From NCBI RefSeq assembly GCF_023585685.1, contig NZ_CP097764.1:310001-374000 (forward strand): a stretch of 64,000 bases of DNA, given 5' to 3'. Below are positions 32,450 to 42,929 of this stretch, piece after piece (position 1 is the first letter of the stretch; each line of letters opens with the position of its first letter). Origin of the DNA: Blochmannia endosymbiont of Camponotus sp. C-003 (lineage in GTDB: Bacteria > Pseudomonadota > Gammaproteobacteria > Enterobacterales > Enterobacteriaceae). A program made the position numbers and the translations under genes. The notes below the pieces were generated by a model, which saw nothing but the letters and a program-made list of their open reading frames with translations, had not been told where the DNA came from and did not search any database.

Positions 32450-32555
32450 TTTAATGTGTTATACATGTTATGTATTGTGTATAGTCGTAATAACGTCGTC
32501 AAAATAATGAATATTAGTGTAGTTAATGTTATGTTTAGTGTAAGCAGAATGTGTT

Positions 32556-33200
32556 ATGTTGTGTTCATGCAATAATATCAATCAGAATATGTATGCCGAT
32601 GACAAAAAATCATACAGAAAATTTCTTCGTATGTATATACGCAAAATACGTAGGACTTTAACGTTTCAAGAACAATATATAGCGGCACAATTAATAACTA
32701 ACAAGATTATAATTATCAATCATATACATAGATCTGCGCGTATAGCAATGTTTATTGATTGTGATGGAGAAATAAATACTTCTTTGCTTATTAGAACTTT
32801 GTTGTTGATGCATAAGCAAATATATTTACCGATTCTGACTGGTTCAGGATCTAAATATTTAGAGTTTGCACGATATACATTTTCAACGCCTCTCATATGT
32901 AATCATTTAAATATATATGAACCTAAATGGAACACCAGTTCCATTATGCCTATAGAAAAAATAGATGTTATATTTGTTCCTTTAGTTGCATTCGATATTG
33001 GTGGAAATCGATTGGGAATGGGTGGTGGTTTTTATGATAGAACACTAAAAAATTGGAAGCATCAGGGCCATTATATACCTATAGGTTTAGCGCATGATTT
33101 TCAAAAAATACCTACCCAATTGCTTCCTGTAGAAACATGGGACGTAATATTACCAGAAATTATCACTCCATCTCATCATGTGATCGTAGACGATTATTAA
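32556..33200 (+). CDS. fau: 5-formyltetrahydrofolate cyclo-ligase
   Basis: The enzyme converts 5-formyl-THF to 5,10-methenyl-THF with ATP, clearing a folate dead end. The C-terminal signature is intact: VPLVAFDIGGNRLGMGGGFYDRTL and IGLAHDFQ. The frame from 32556 gives 214 residues, but E. coli Fau (182) aligns only from MYIRKIRRTLT at 32631, so the true start may be there or at 32589; no candidate has a clear ribosome-binding site. It follows zapA as in E. coli, where 6S RNA lies between the two. Confidence 0.9.
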   Translation: MLCSCNNINQNMYADDKKSYRKFLRMYIRKIRRTLTFQEQYIAAQLITNKIIIINHIHRSARIAMFIDCDGEINTSLLIRTLLLMHKQIYLPILTGSGSKYLEFARYTFSTPLICNHLNIYEPKWNTSSIMPIEKIDVIFVPLVAFDIGGNRLGMGGGFYDRTLKNWKHQGHYIPIGLAHDFQKIPTQLLPVETWDVILPEIITPSHHVIVDDY

Positions 33201-33449
33201 ACAATAAATACTCTGATAAAGTTATATTGTTGTAATGTTTAATTTTTATGGTGAATGATCATATTTTTTGAATACGGAAAGGGATTGTATAAATTTTCAG
33301 CAATTAATTATTAGTTAATTGAATTTATTATTTAAGGATTTTCCGACAATAATCATATTAAAAATATATTGATTTACACCGACTATATCAATTATCAATA
33401 AGCTTCATTTTATGTTATTTAAACTAATTTTTTTAGTATATCAAAAAAA

Positions 33450-34106
33450 TTACATAATTATTTTTATACCTTCTTTTGTTCCAATTAATACTATATCTGC
33501 TCGTCTTTGAGCAAATATACCAACACTTACCACTCCTGGAATATTATTAATTTTTGTTTCTAATAACGACGCATCTACAATTTTCATATTATATACGTCT
33601 AAGATGTTGTTGCCATTATCAGTAATTACATTATGTCGATATTCTGGTAAGCCACCTAAACGTACTACTTCTCTCGCTACTAATGATCGAGCCATAGGAA
33701 TGACTTCTATTGGCAATGGACCGCGTCCTAAAATAGAAACTTGTTTGCTGCTGTCAACAATACAAATGAATTTTTTAGCTGCAGTAGCGATAATTTTTTC
33801 CTTAGTTAAGGCGCCACCTCCTCCTTTAATCATTTGCATATGTGAATCAATTTCATCTGCACTGTCAACATATACATCTAATTCGTGTAAGTTATTAAGA
33901 TTATATAGAGGAATACCTATTTTTTTTAATTGATTAGATGAGTAATTTGAGCTAGAAACTACGCCGTCTATTCTTTCTTTTACACTGTTCAGTGCTTCAA
34001 TAAAATATGTAACGGTAGAACCTGTTCCTACTCCGATAATTCTGCTAGACTGAATATATTTTAAAGCTTCCCAACCTACTGATTTTTTTAATTTATTTTG
34101 TACCAT
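33450..34106 (-). CDS. rpiA: Ribose-5-phosphate isomerase A
   Basis: RpiA interconverts ribulose and ribose 5-phosphate. The 218-residue product matches E. coli RpiA (219): [15 protein letters not shown] near the N-terminus, the active-site [22 protein letters not shown] and [12 protein letters not shown] chose the ATG at 34106 because the family begins MTQDELKKAVGW and [12 protein letters not shown] fits exactly; an in-frame ATG at 34121 would add five residues. It is convergent with fau. Confidence 0.95.
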   Translation of the reverse strand: MVQNKLKKSVGWEALKYIQSSRIIGVGTGSTVTYFIEALNSVKERIDGVVSSSNYSSNQLKKIGIPLYNLNNLHELDVYVDSADEIDSHMQMIKGGGGALTKEKIIATAAKKFICIVDSSKQVSILGRGPLPIEVIPMARSLVAREVVRLGGLPEYRHNVITDNGNNILDVYNMKIVDASLLETKINNIPGVVSVGIFAQRRADIVLIGTKEGIKIIM

Positions 34107-34447
34107 ACAGCACCTATACAAGATGTATATAATATAATTAGCATACTGATTTCGATCTATTATTGTTGATGTTTGATGATAATTTTCATTTTATATATAT
34201 ATCAAAAAAATAATGTTTAATGGAAATTAAACCATACATTAGATAATTTTTATGATTTCGTGAAGAGATTACATTCTGCAAACAACAAACAAATTTTGTG
34301 ATTTATTTATTTTGAAGTTCTATTTAATCTTACTTGTTGTAAGACATAATACTAGTAATACTCATCTAACTGCACTGAGCATAATTCGGTTTTATTAATA
34401 CATGAATTTGATCTAATGTAATCATAATTTGCTATTAAAGCATGATT
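34107..34447. other. Gap between fbaA and rpiA
   Basis: About 340 AT-rich bases between two minus-strand genes. E. coli has argP and mscS in this interval; neither is recognisable. No strong hairpin or open frame is visible. The rpiA promoter is presumably inside. Confidence 0.4.
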
Positions 34448-35530
34448 TTACAAAATGTTAATAGCATTTAAAGTACAAAATATTTTTTCTAAATACTTAA
34501 TCATTGATTTTTGTCCTTCACGAATCCAGATACGTGGATCATAAAATTTTTTATTTGGTTGATCGTGTCCATACGGGTTACCTAATTGAGTTTGAAGAAA
34601 ATTTTTATTGTGTTGATAGTATTTTAAAATTCCGTTCCAAGTAGCCCACTGTATATCAGTATCAATATTAATTTTTACAACACCGTAACTAATAGCTTCT
34701 TTAATTTCTTCTTCTGTAGATCCAGATCCTCCATGAAATACTAAATTTAAAAAATTATCAGGTAATCCAAATTTTTTAGAAACGTATTTTTGTGATTTTT
34801 GAAGAATTTTTGGATTTAATTGTATGTTTCCTGGTTTATATACACCATGTACATTTCCAAATGCTGCAGCTATAATGAATCGAGGGCTGATGATATGCAA
34901 TTTTTCATAAGCGTAAGTTATATCTTCTGGATTTGTATATAAAAGTGAACGGTCCAAATGATGGTGATCAATACCATCTTCCTCTCCTCCTGTGCAACCT
35001 AATTCTATCTCTAAAGTCATATTTAATTTATTCATACGGCTTAAATATTTTGAGCTAATTGCTATGTTTTCTTTTAAAGATTCTTCAGATAAATCAATCA
35101 TATGAGATGAAAATAATGGGCTACCAGTTTCATAAAAATGTTTTGTACCTAAATCTAACAAAGCATCGATCCAAGGCAAATTTTTTTTAGTGCAATGATC
35201 AGTATGTAAAATAACAGGAATACCATAGTGTTTAGCAATGTGATGCACGTGTAGACTTCCAGAGATAGCTCCTAATACTGCTGTAGGGTAATCATTGTTA
35301 TTGTTATTTAAACCGTATCCTGCCATAAAAGCAGATCCTTTCTTAGAAAACTGTAAAATAATTGGAGACTGCATATTAGCTGCAGCTTCTAGCGCAGCAT
35401 TAATTGAATCTATGTTTATACAGTTTATTGCTGGTAAAGCAAAATTATTTTTTTTTGCAAAATTAAACATTTTCTGTACACTATCTCCAGTGACTACGCC
35501 TGGTTTTATAAAATCGAGAATCTTAGTCAT
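34448..35530 (-). CDS. fbaA: Fructose-bisphosphate aldolase, class II
   Basis: This zinc enzyme splits fructose 1,6-bisphosphate in glycolysis or forms it in gluconeogenesis. The 360-residue protein (E. coli 359) keeps the zinc histidines and phosphate-binding segments: ILHTDHCTKK, ELGCTGGEEDG, AAFGNVHGVYKPG, and VFHGGSGSTEEEI, followed by KINIDTDIQWA. It lies downstream of pgk on the same strand with 85 bases between, as in the E. coli epd-pgk-fbaA operon, but epd is missing. Confidence 0.97.
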   Translation of the reverse strand: MTKILDFIKPGVVTGDSVQKMFNFAKKNNFALPAINCINIDSINAALEAAANMQSPIILQFSKKGSAFMAGYGLNNNNNDYPTAVLGAISGSLHVHHIAKHYGIPVILHTDHCTKKNLPWIDALLDLGTKHFYETGSPLFSSHMIDLSEESLKENIAISSKYLSRMNKLNMTLEIELGCTGGEEDGIDHHHLDRSLLYTNPEDITYAYEKLHIISPRFIIAAAFGNVHGVYKPGNIQLNPKILQKSQKYVSKKFGLPDNFLNLVFHGGSGSTEEEIKEAISYGVVKINIDTDIQWATWNGILKYYQHNKNFLQTQLGNPYGHDQPNKKFYDPRIWIREGQKSMIKYLEKIFCTLNAINIL

Positions 35531-35615
35531 TTATTTTCTTCTGTTGTTAATGAACATATTATATATCTAAAAGATTATTTAAATATAGTAGTGATGTTTT
35601 CATATTTAATGCTAA

Positions 35616-36800
35616 TTAAATTATGGTGTTTAAAGCATGTTTTTCAAGCATTTTTACCGATGGAAATGTTTTACCTTCAATGAATTCTAAAAAAGCACCA
35701 CCTCCAGTAGAAATATAAGAAATTTGATCGGAAATATTAAATAAATCAATAGCCATTAAAGTATCACCTCCTCCAACAATGGAAAAAGCATTACTTTTAG
35801 CAATAGCACGTGATATCATTTCTGTACCTTTTCTAAAATTTGGAAATTCAAATACTCCAATAGGGCCGTTCCAAAGAATAGTTTTAGCACAATTTAAAAT
35901 ATCTAATATTCGATCAATAGATTCGTCACCTAAATCAAGAATTTGCTCATCATCTTTAATATCAATTATAGTTTTCATAGTTACTTGGGCGGTTTCAGAA
36001 AATTCTGTACTTACTCGTACATCAGTAAGAATAGGTATATCACAATTTTCTAAAAGACGTCTTGCTGTAGGTATAAGTTCTTCTTCATATAAAGATTTTC
36101 CTACTTTTTTGCCTTGAGCTGCTAAAAAGGTATTTGCAATACCTCCTCCTACTATCAGATAATCTGCAATTTTTGATAAAGAATCTAAAACAGTTAATTT
36201 AGTAGATACTTTAGATCCTCCAACTATCGCAACCATTGGTCTCATAGGATTATATAGGGCCTTTCCTAAAGCTTCTAATTCTTTTTGTAATAAAATTCCA
36301 GAACAAGCTGAAGAGACAAATTTACCTATACCATGTGTAGACGCTTGTGTACGATGAGCGCTTCCAAATGCATCCATGATAAATATATCGCATAACATGG
36401 CATATTTCTTTGATAATACCTCATCATCTTTTTTTTCTCCTTTATTAAACCGCACGTTTTCTAAAATCAAAAGCTCTCCTTCAACGAAGTTTATTCCTTC
36501 TAAATAATCTTTAACCAGCCGAACTTCTTTGACATATCTATTAATTAGTTGTTTTTTTAAATATTCCACGACGGGTTCCAAAGAAAATTGAGTATTATAT
36601 TCTCCTTCTATTGGTCGACCTAGATGAGAAGTTACCATAACATGTTTACTTTTCTTTAAAGCCGATTTAATAGTAGGTAATGACGCATGAATTTTTCTAT
36701 TAGACATAATAATTCCATTTTTAATAGGTACGTTTAAATCAGAACGAATTAACACACGTTTCCCTGTTAGGTCTAAATCACTCATTTTGATCATAGTCAT
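35616..36800 (-). CDS. pgk: Phosphoglycerate kinase
   Basis: Pgk makes ATP from 1,3-bisphosphoglycerate in glycolysis. The 394-residue product matches E. coli Pgk (387), with [47 protein letters not shown] and the C-terminal nucleotide loop [13 protein letters not shown] chose the ATG at 36800 because it is preceded by AAAGG and matches the family start (MSVIKMTDLDL); a longer frame from 36827 adds nine residues without support. The pathway partners tktA and epd that flank it in E. coli are gone. Confidence 0.96.
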   Translation of the reverse strand: MTMIKMSDLDLTGKRVLIRSDLNVPIKNGIIMSNRKIHASLPTIKSALKKSKHVMVTSHLGRPIEGEYNTQFSLEPVVEYLKKQLINRYVKEVRLVKDYLEGINFVEGELLILENVRFNKGEKKDDEVLSKKYAMLCDIFIMDAFGSAHRTQASTHGIGKFVSSACSGILLQKELEALGKALYNPMRPMVAIVGGSKVSTKLTVLDSLSKIADYLIVGGGIANTFLAAQGKKVGKSLYEEELIPTARRLLENCDIPILTDVRVSTEFSETAQVTMKTIIDIKDDEQILDLGDESIDRILDILNCAKTILWNGPIGVFEFPNFRKGTEMISRAIAKSNAFSIVGGGDTLMAIDLFNISDQISYISTGGGAFLEFIEGKTFPSVKMLEKHALNTII

Positions 36801-37265
36801 GATAGGTAACCTTTTAATGTAAAGCAATATAGATAGTCATATACTAATGATGAAAAAATATATTTTAACTTGTCTATATATATTACGCTTTTTGTTAGTT
36901 TATTGATTAATAATTTAATAAAATAATGATATATGACTGAAAATAAATTTTATTTTTTTAAATAATTGATTAATGACATGAACACTCTAAAAAATTAACA
37001 TCTTGCAAAAAGTTGCTATGTGCTGAATAACATCAATATGCATATAGGAAATATATAATATCTTATAGAAGCATGAGGCATTGACTTGCTTAATGATAAT
37101 TTGATTTTATAAATCATTTAATGGATTTAGTATTGCAATCATATAGTTATTTAGTATGTTACGTAATTAATATTATCAGTATTGTGATTTGGTATCAGTG
37201 TTTAGTATTCTAAGTATAGTACTATTTCATAGTTCGATATTATTTTTTTGTGTGATTAATTGAAA
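36801..37265. other. Gap between pgk and the speB remnant (epd and tktA lost)
   Basis: E. coli has epd and, further on, tktA between pgk and speB. These 465 bases show no open frame and no recognisable remnant of either. The first part presumably contains the pgk promoter. Confidence 0.4.
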
Positions 37266-38246
37266 TTATGTATGCATTACAAATGCATATACTAAATTAA
37301 TTTTTAATTTTTTTAACTTTATTTGAGTATAGATAATTTCTAATCTTAGTGTAGCAGTTGCTAAATCAGTAATTTTCGTGTAACCATAATCTGGATCGAC
37401 TTCTGCTAAATCAATACCTATAATGTTTAACGTTGAAAACCTCGTATTAATTTTAGTACATGGTCACTTTTTAATTTTCCAATTACTGGAGTTCTAGTAC
37501 CAGGTGCTATGGTTAGATCCAAACAATCAATATCAAAAGTTAAATATATTAGCAAGTATTTAGTAATTGATGTCGTCATCATTTATGATGACATTTATGT
37601 CAGTATCGTTAATATATTCTACATCTAGCTTTGCAAATCCGAAACATTTTTTATGTTCGGTACGAATACCAATTTCGTATTGAATGTGCTGAATCTATTA
37701 ATTTTTCGTTAAACGTATGTAATATCATAACGCCATGATCATATTTACTGTCGTCATCACAGTAATCTGCATGTGCGTCAAAGCAAATCATTCCATTTTT
37801 CCAAAAATTTTTGCGTATGCTCGTAATATAGGTAGTGTGATATAAATGATCGATTTCTAAATAATAACATTGTTTTCCAGACATTAGCAAATTTTCAGCA
37901 TAATTGTAAAGAGAACTGGTGAAATCTTGTATGTCTTCAATTTTGAATACTAAATTTTTTCACAGTTAACTACATGTCAACTTTTTTCGTACATTCATAC
38001 ATACTCCAAGGCCAACGAAAATGTTCTAGGTTAAATTAATAGATGCTTGTTCTACAGTGCAGCTTGTCTAATAACTGTTGGTCCAAATTTGTTTTCTGAG
38101 CGTCCAGAGGTAGCCATATCATAAGGTACCCTAGTAATTACCCCTCTATTATTATTATAAGGATCCAATTCTCATTTAAATTGTAAAAATACAAAGGGAT
38201 CTAAAAATAAGGAGTTATCATTTTTTTTATAATTTAAAGTGTCCAT
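37266..38246 (-). pseudogene. speB: speB (agmatinase) pseudogene
   Basis: Agmatinase turns agmatine into putrescine. Conceptual translation of the minus strand, changing frame several times, recovers nearly the whole E. coli protein: MDTLNYKKNDNSLFLDPFVF at the start (38246), VPYDMATSGR, EHFRWPW, the metal motif FDAHADYCDDDSKYDHG, IGIRTEHKK, the second metal motif [16 protein letters not shown], and the C-terminal LATATLRLEIIYTQ, with a stop at 37266-37268. It is broken by an in-frame TGA at codon 25 (38172-38174), at least two more stops and several frameshifts. The longest surviving piece (37651-37890) is only 79 codons. speA, next to it in E. coli, is gone. Confidence 0.93.
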
Positions 38247-38997
38247 GGATTTCCGTTATTTAATTAGTTTTATAAAATAGTTTTTATATATCAAATATGA
38301 TTTGAGTAAAATCAAATAGAATGTTTGCATAAATTGATATTTGTAAAGGTTTAAATCCAGTCTATCGATAAAATTATAATCAAATAGAGTGTTCAGATTT
38401 AAAAAATTTTATAAATATGCTTAAATTATCCTATATTTAAATGTATAGATGATATTTATATAGTAAATTATATCACTAACAAGTTTTATGTTTGTTTATT
38501 TTTTTTAATTTGATTATTTTCTATAACACAGGGCACAAACATCATTATAAAATGATACATAAAATATTGGTTTGCATAAATATTTAATGTTTGTCAGAAA
38601 TTTTAAATTTACGTACGTAGTGATATTGAGTGAGATAATTTATCTCTTTAATAAATCAATTAAAACGCATGATTCGATAATAGAAATTAATAAGTGTATA
38701 AAGATGAAAATTAGTGACTATATGCCTATACAAATAGAAGATGAAAAATATTAGAAATGGAAATATTTTTAAAAAAATTTTTTTATGATCTATTAATAAA
38801 TTATGTAAACTACTTTATTAATATTTGATGTTGTAAATTTAATAATGTTAATTTACTATTAAATGTAAAAGAAATCATAATGTATGGGATTTACATAAAA
38901 TAATTTTGTATAATGATTGATCCAAATAAATTTACCATACTTATATTTGGATCAATTAATGTAAGATCACAATTCTACACTAGAAAGGATATGATAC
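38247..38997. other. Region between the speB remnant and metK (speA lost)
   Basis: No speA remnant is recognisable. A 16-base near-repeat (38310-38325 and 38378-38393, one mismatch) and a perfect inverted repeat just before metK are the only structures seen. A 60-codon frame at 38572-38754 has no family resemblance and is probably chance. An AAAGGA ribosome-binding site lies about nine bases before the metK ATG. Confidence 0.45.
38916..38956. promoter_or_regulatory. Perfect 13-base inverted repeat in the metK leader
   Basis: Arms 38916-38928 (ATTGATCCAAATA) and 38944-38956 are perfect complements around a 15-base spacer, ending 41 bases before the metK ATG. A TATAAT hexamer lies directly upstream at 38909-38914, so transcription would begin inside the left arm. 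It could be an operator or a leader hairpin. No MetJ-type box (AGACGTCT) is seen upstream of metK. No T run follows, so it is not a normal terminator. Confidence 0.5.
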
Positions 38998-40170
38998 ATG
39001 TCACAATATTCATTTACATCTGAATCCGTATCAGCAGGTCATCCAGATAAAATTGCAGATCAGGTTTCTGATGCTATATTGGATTCTATCCTAGCGCAAG
39101 ATCCAAGAGCTCGTGTTGCGTGTGAAACTTATGTTAAGACAGGCATAGTAATAATAGGTGGAGAAATTACCACCACTGCCTGGGTAAATATGGAAGAAAT
39201 CGCTAGAAATACTATTCGTGATATTGGTTATGTTCATTCAGATATGGGGTTCGATGCAAATTCATGCGTAATTTTGAGTGTAATTAATAAACAATCTTCA
39301 GATATTCAATGTAGTATTGATCAAAGTAATACAAATGAATTACAACGAGGAGCAGGTGACCAGGGATTAATGTTTGGATACGCTACTAATGAGACTAATG
39401 TTCTGATGCCTGCTCCGATAACATATGCACATCGTTTAATTAAAAGAAAGTCTCAAGTAAGAAAAAGTGGGGTGCTACCTTGGTTGGGGTTAGATGCGAA
39501 AAGCCAAGTAACCGTTGCTTATGAGAATGGTAAGATAATTGGTATCACCACGGTTGTGTTGTCTATTCAACATGCTTGTGATGTAAAGTTAACAGATTTA
39601 AAAGAAGCTGCTATGGAAGAAATCATTAAACCTGTGTTGCCTAACAAATGGTTGTCTAATAGCACTACATTTCTGATTAATCCTGGGGGACGTTTTGTTA
39701 TAGGGGGTCCTATTAGTGATTGTGGTTTAACTGGAAGAAAAATTATTGTAGATACTTATGGAGGTATGGCGCGGCATGGTGGCGGATCTTTTTCTGGAAA
39801 AGATCCTTCGAAGGTAGATCGTTCGGCTGCTTACGGAGCGAGATATGTAGCTAAAAACATTGTGGCGGCCGGGTTAGCAGATCGTTGTGAGCTTCAAATT
39901 TCCTACGCAATTGGTCTTCCGCATCCAATTTCTATGAGTATTGAAACTTTTGGAACAGAAAAAAGATCACATGATATTTTGATGAAATTAATAAAAAACT
40001 TTTTTGATTTTCGTCCTTATGGTTTGATTGCTATGTTAGATTTATTAAAACCGATTTATAAAGAAACAGCTGTGTATGGTCATTTTGGTCGTGAATGTTT
40101 TCCTTGGGAAAAAGTTGATAAGGCAGATCTTCTTCGTGATGCAGCTGGTTTAAAATTTACATCGCTCTAA
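38998..40170 (+). CDS. metK: S-adenosylmethionine synthetase
   Basis: MetK makes SAM from methionine and ATP. The 390-residue protein (E. coli 384) contains the ATP-binding [14 protein letters not shown] with the catalytic His15, [12 protein letters not shown], the mobile-loop region, GGRFVIGGP and the phosphate-binding [22 protein letters not shown] is required by methyltransferases, among them those of ubiquinone synthesis. The AAAGGA upstream supports the start. In E. coli it is regulated by MetJ; here the upstream region has a different inverted repeat instead. Confidence 0.98.
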   Translation: MSQYSFTSESVSAGHPDKIADQVSDAILDSILAQDPRARVACETYVKTGIVIIGGEITTTAWVNMEEIARNTIRDIGYVHSDMGFDANSCVILSVINKQSSDIQCSIDQSNTNELQRGAGDQGLMFGYATNETNVLMPAPITYAHRLIKRKSQVRKSGVLPWLGLDAKSQVTVAYENGKIIGITTVVLSIQHACDVKLTDLKEAAMEEIIKPVLPNKWLSNSTTFLINPGGRFVIGGPISDCGLTGRKIIVDTYGGMARHGGGSFSGKDPSKVDRSAAYGARYVAKNIVAAGLADRCELQISYAIGLPHPISMSIETFGTEKRSHDILMKLIKNFFDFRPYGLIAMLDLLKPIYKETAVYGHFGRECFPWEKVDKADLLRDAAGLKFTSL

Positions 40171-40964
40171 TATTTTTATATTTATTTTTTTAAGTAAATT
40201 TGAAATGATTTTTACTAATATGAATATGTAGTTAGTTGATCAATAAGTATACAATAATAAGATTGATAGATTGATATTGATCTTACATGTAAATACGGAT
40301 ATGTTTGTGTGAAAAATTAAAAATTATGTAATCAATTGTTGATGATTTTAATAAAAAATTAAAAAATTTCATTTATGTATGTTGATATATATTAAAATTG
40401 ATACTTAATTTTAATTTAATAATAAATATTATAATTTATGCAAATGTGATAATTAAAATTGATTAAATTTTGCAAAAATTTTTATGAAATATGCATATAC
40501 AATAAATATTTTTTTAAATATAATAAAGTGCATTAGATTTATATGATGAATTAATATTATAAATTTTTTTATCAGTTTTTATCAAACAAACATATTTGAT
40601 ATGTACTATATGTATTGAGGATTTTTTAGATATTTTGAATACGTAGTAGTTTCGGTTAATTTTAATACAACAATTAAAATACACATGTGTTACATAACAA
40701 ACATATGTTGAAGATGTGATATCAATTAGTATTGATCTTTTAAATTTACAACGTTATCAGTGTAACAAAATATTATTAACATGTTTGCACAATACATATT
40801 GTTTTAACAACAATTTAAAAACATTTAAATACTTTTAAATTGAATCATGGTTTATATAGAAATAAATGAATAATCATTGATAGAAACAGTATGAATTAAT
40901 TTATACAAAATAATGAATTTAATTTTTAGACTTGTATTTTAATACATAAATTTATAAGTAGTTT
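40171..40964. other. Gene-free gap between metK and yqgE
   Basis: E. coli has galP, sprT, endA, rsmE and gshB between metK and yqgE. None is recognisable in these 794 bases, which are very AT-rich and contain no supported open frame. No terminator-like hairpin is visible after metK. Confidence 0.5.
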
Positions 40965-41546
40965 ATGTCAATACATAAGATAATAAATTTACAAAATCAT
41001 TTTCTAATAGCTATGCCTGCACTGAAAGACCCATTATTTAAACAATCAGTGGTATATATTTGTGAGCATAATAACACAGGTGCTATGGGTATTGTTATTA
41101 ATAAACTAGTTACACGATGCACAGTAGAGACAATATTAAACAATTTGAAAATTGTATCTCCCATACGTGACCCGTCTATTCGATTAGATAGTCCAGTGTT
41201 TTCTGGAGGTCCTTTATTGGATGATCGAGGTTTTATTTTACATACTCCCAAAAAAGGTTTCGGTTCTAGTGTTAATATTTCTTCAAAAGCTATGATTACT
41301 ACTTCTAAAGATATCTTAGAAACTTTAGGAACCCCGAATCAACCAAAAGATGTGTTAGTGGCGCTTGGCTATTCTGGATGGGATAAAGGTCAATTAGAAC
41401 ATGAACTAATGGAAAATACTTGGCTTACCGCTCCGGCTAATGAAAAAATTTTGTTTCACACGCCTATTGTTGCTCGTTGGCGTGCAGCTGCAAAAATATT
41501 GGGCATTGATATTTGTAGTATTGCTGTCCAGACAGGTCACGCGTGA
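40965..41546 (+). CDS. yqgE: YqgE (UPF0301/DUF179) protein
   Basis: YqgE is a conserved cytoplasmic protein of unknown function, almost always next to yqgF. The 193-residue product matches E. coli YqgE (187): [70 protein letters not shown] and NTWLTAPAN. Its stop codon overlaps the yqgF start as TGATG, so the two are probably translationally coupled. Confidence 0.95.
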   Translation: MSIHKIINLQNHFLIAMPALKDPLFKQSVVYICEHNNTGAMGIVINKLVTRCTVETILNNLKIVSPIRDPSIRLDSPVFSGGPLLDDRGFILHTPKKGFGSSVNISSKAMITTSKDILETLGTPNQPKDVLVALGYSGWDKGQLEHELMENTWLTAPANEKILFHTPIVARWRAAAKILGIDICSIAVQTGHA

Positions 41547-41977
41547 TGTCAATTGGTGGTGTTGATATAGTCATGGGTTTTGATTTTGGTACTGAGCACA
41601 TAGGTGTGGCTATAGGTCAAACATTGACCTATACTGCACAACCTCTGACTGTATTACGGTCAGAATCTGGCGTTCCTAATTGGAAACATATTAAAAATAT
41701 TTATAATACGTGGAAACCAACAATTGCAGTAGTAGGATTACCTTTAAAAATAGATGGAAGTGAACAACCTATTACGATTTTGGCAAAAATATTTGCTATG
41801 CAACTGAAAGAGCAACTTCCTGTTACAGTCAAGATGCATGATGAGCGTTTTAGTACAAGTGAAGCGCGTTTAAACTATTCCGAATATTGCTGTAATTATT
41901 TATGTGTTAAACCAAATATTAACATCAATGCACTTTCAGCTGGAGTAATTTTGGAAAGTTGGTTGAATCAATCTTAA
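41546..41977 (+). CDS. yqgF: YqgF/RuvX RNase H-fold protein with altered acidic residue
   Basis: YqgF is a RuvC-like nuclease fold implicated in 16S rRNA 5'-end processing. The 143-residue product (E. coli 138) keeps FDFGTEHIGVAIGQ, VVGLPLKIDGSEQP, and MHDERFSTSEA. The C-terminal motif, VDSASAVIILES in E. coli, reads INALSAGVILES here: the conserved Asp is Asn128 (codon AAT at 41927-41929). I chose ATG 41546 because it overlaps the yqgE stop as TGATG; a GTG one codon earlier is possible. Confidence 0.93.
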   Translation: MSIGGVDIVMGFDFGTEHIGVAIGQTLTYTAQPLTVLRSESGVPNWKHIKNIYNTWKPTIAVVGLPLKIDGSEQPITILAKIFAMQLKEQLPVTVKMHDERFSTSEARLNYSEYCCNYLCVKPNININALSAGVILESWLNQS

Positions 41978-42929
41978 GTACAACAAATAATATGTGTTAT
42001 TTTAAAAAATTTTAATAACAATACTAAAAATAATAATACGTTAAGTTTTAAAATTTATCATTTGAATTTATATTTAATAGTTTTATTTCATATATAATAA
42101 GAAATGTTAATTTTTGATAGAAATATTGACTAATTTTAACAGTGGAATTGTTAATTCACGCATTAATTGTCGTTATCAGAAATATAATTTGAAGTGATAC
42201 TAAAATTATAGGTTTTAAAAAATGCACTTATTTTAATACAATGATGATGAATTAATTGATTCAATTTTTATTTAATTTTATTAAAATTAAAAGATTATAT
42301 CAAATTTTGATAGATAACTTTGATTGTATATGTTTTATAAATTTCAAATTTCAATTGAACACAGAATATTTGAAAGGGTTGTTTTTGTGTGCTTGTTTTT
42401 TAAAAATAGATAATCAGTATAAATAAAAAAAATTAGGGATTGTGATAAAGAGATAAAATATCTGAATTTTAATTGAGATACTTAGAATACAGCATTATAT
42501 TAAAAATGTTTGTGATGTTTGTGCCATTTTTAGTAAACATTTACAATAATCACTTTTAATTTCATTAAAAATGTGCATATGAGTTGATTTATACTCAACG
42601 TATATGTACTGATATATGAATACTATTTTTAGTCATTAGTAAACAACAGGATTGATAAATTTTTTATATCTCAAAAAAATGGTTTATCGTATAGTGACAT
42701 TTTAAATAAATAATTACAAATTAACATATTAATTCTTGAATTAGATTTCATATCTTATTGGTTAATTGAAACAATTATACTTACTTTAACGAAAAATTAA
42801 TCCGGTGTTGTTATTTAGTGTAATTATTTTTAATTTTTTAAGAATATCTTTTAATAGGATTTTTAGTTAGTTATGTACTATGTGGATAATATTTAATTAC
42901 GTTTGATTTTTTATATAACATAAAAACAT
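41978..42929. other. Gene-free gap between yqgF and mutY
   Basis: E. coli carries a long run here (yggR, yggS, yggT, yggU, rdgB, hemW, ansB, trmB and others). None is recognisable in these 952 bases, and no frame of note exists on either strand. The block between yqgF and mutY has been removed as a unit or eroded completely. Confidence 0.5.

Noticed and set aside
38572-38754. 60-codon plus-strand frame upstream of metK
   Set aside because: No family resemblance, no ribosome-binding site, not related to speA; probably chance.
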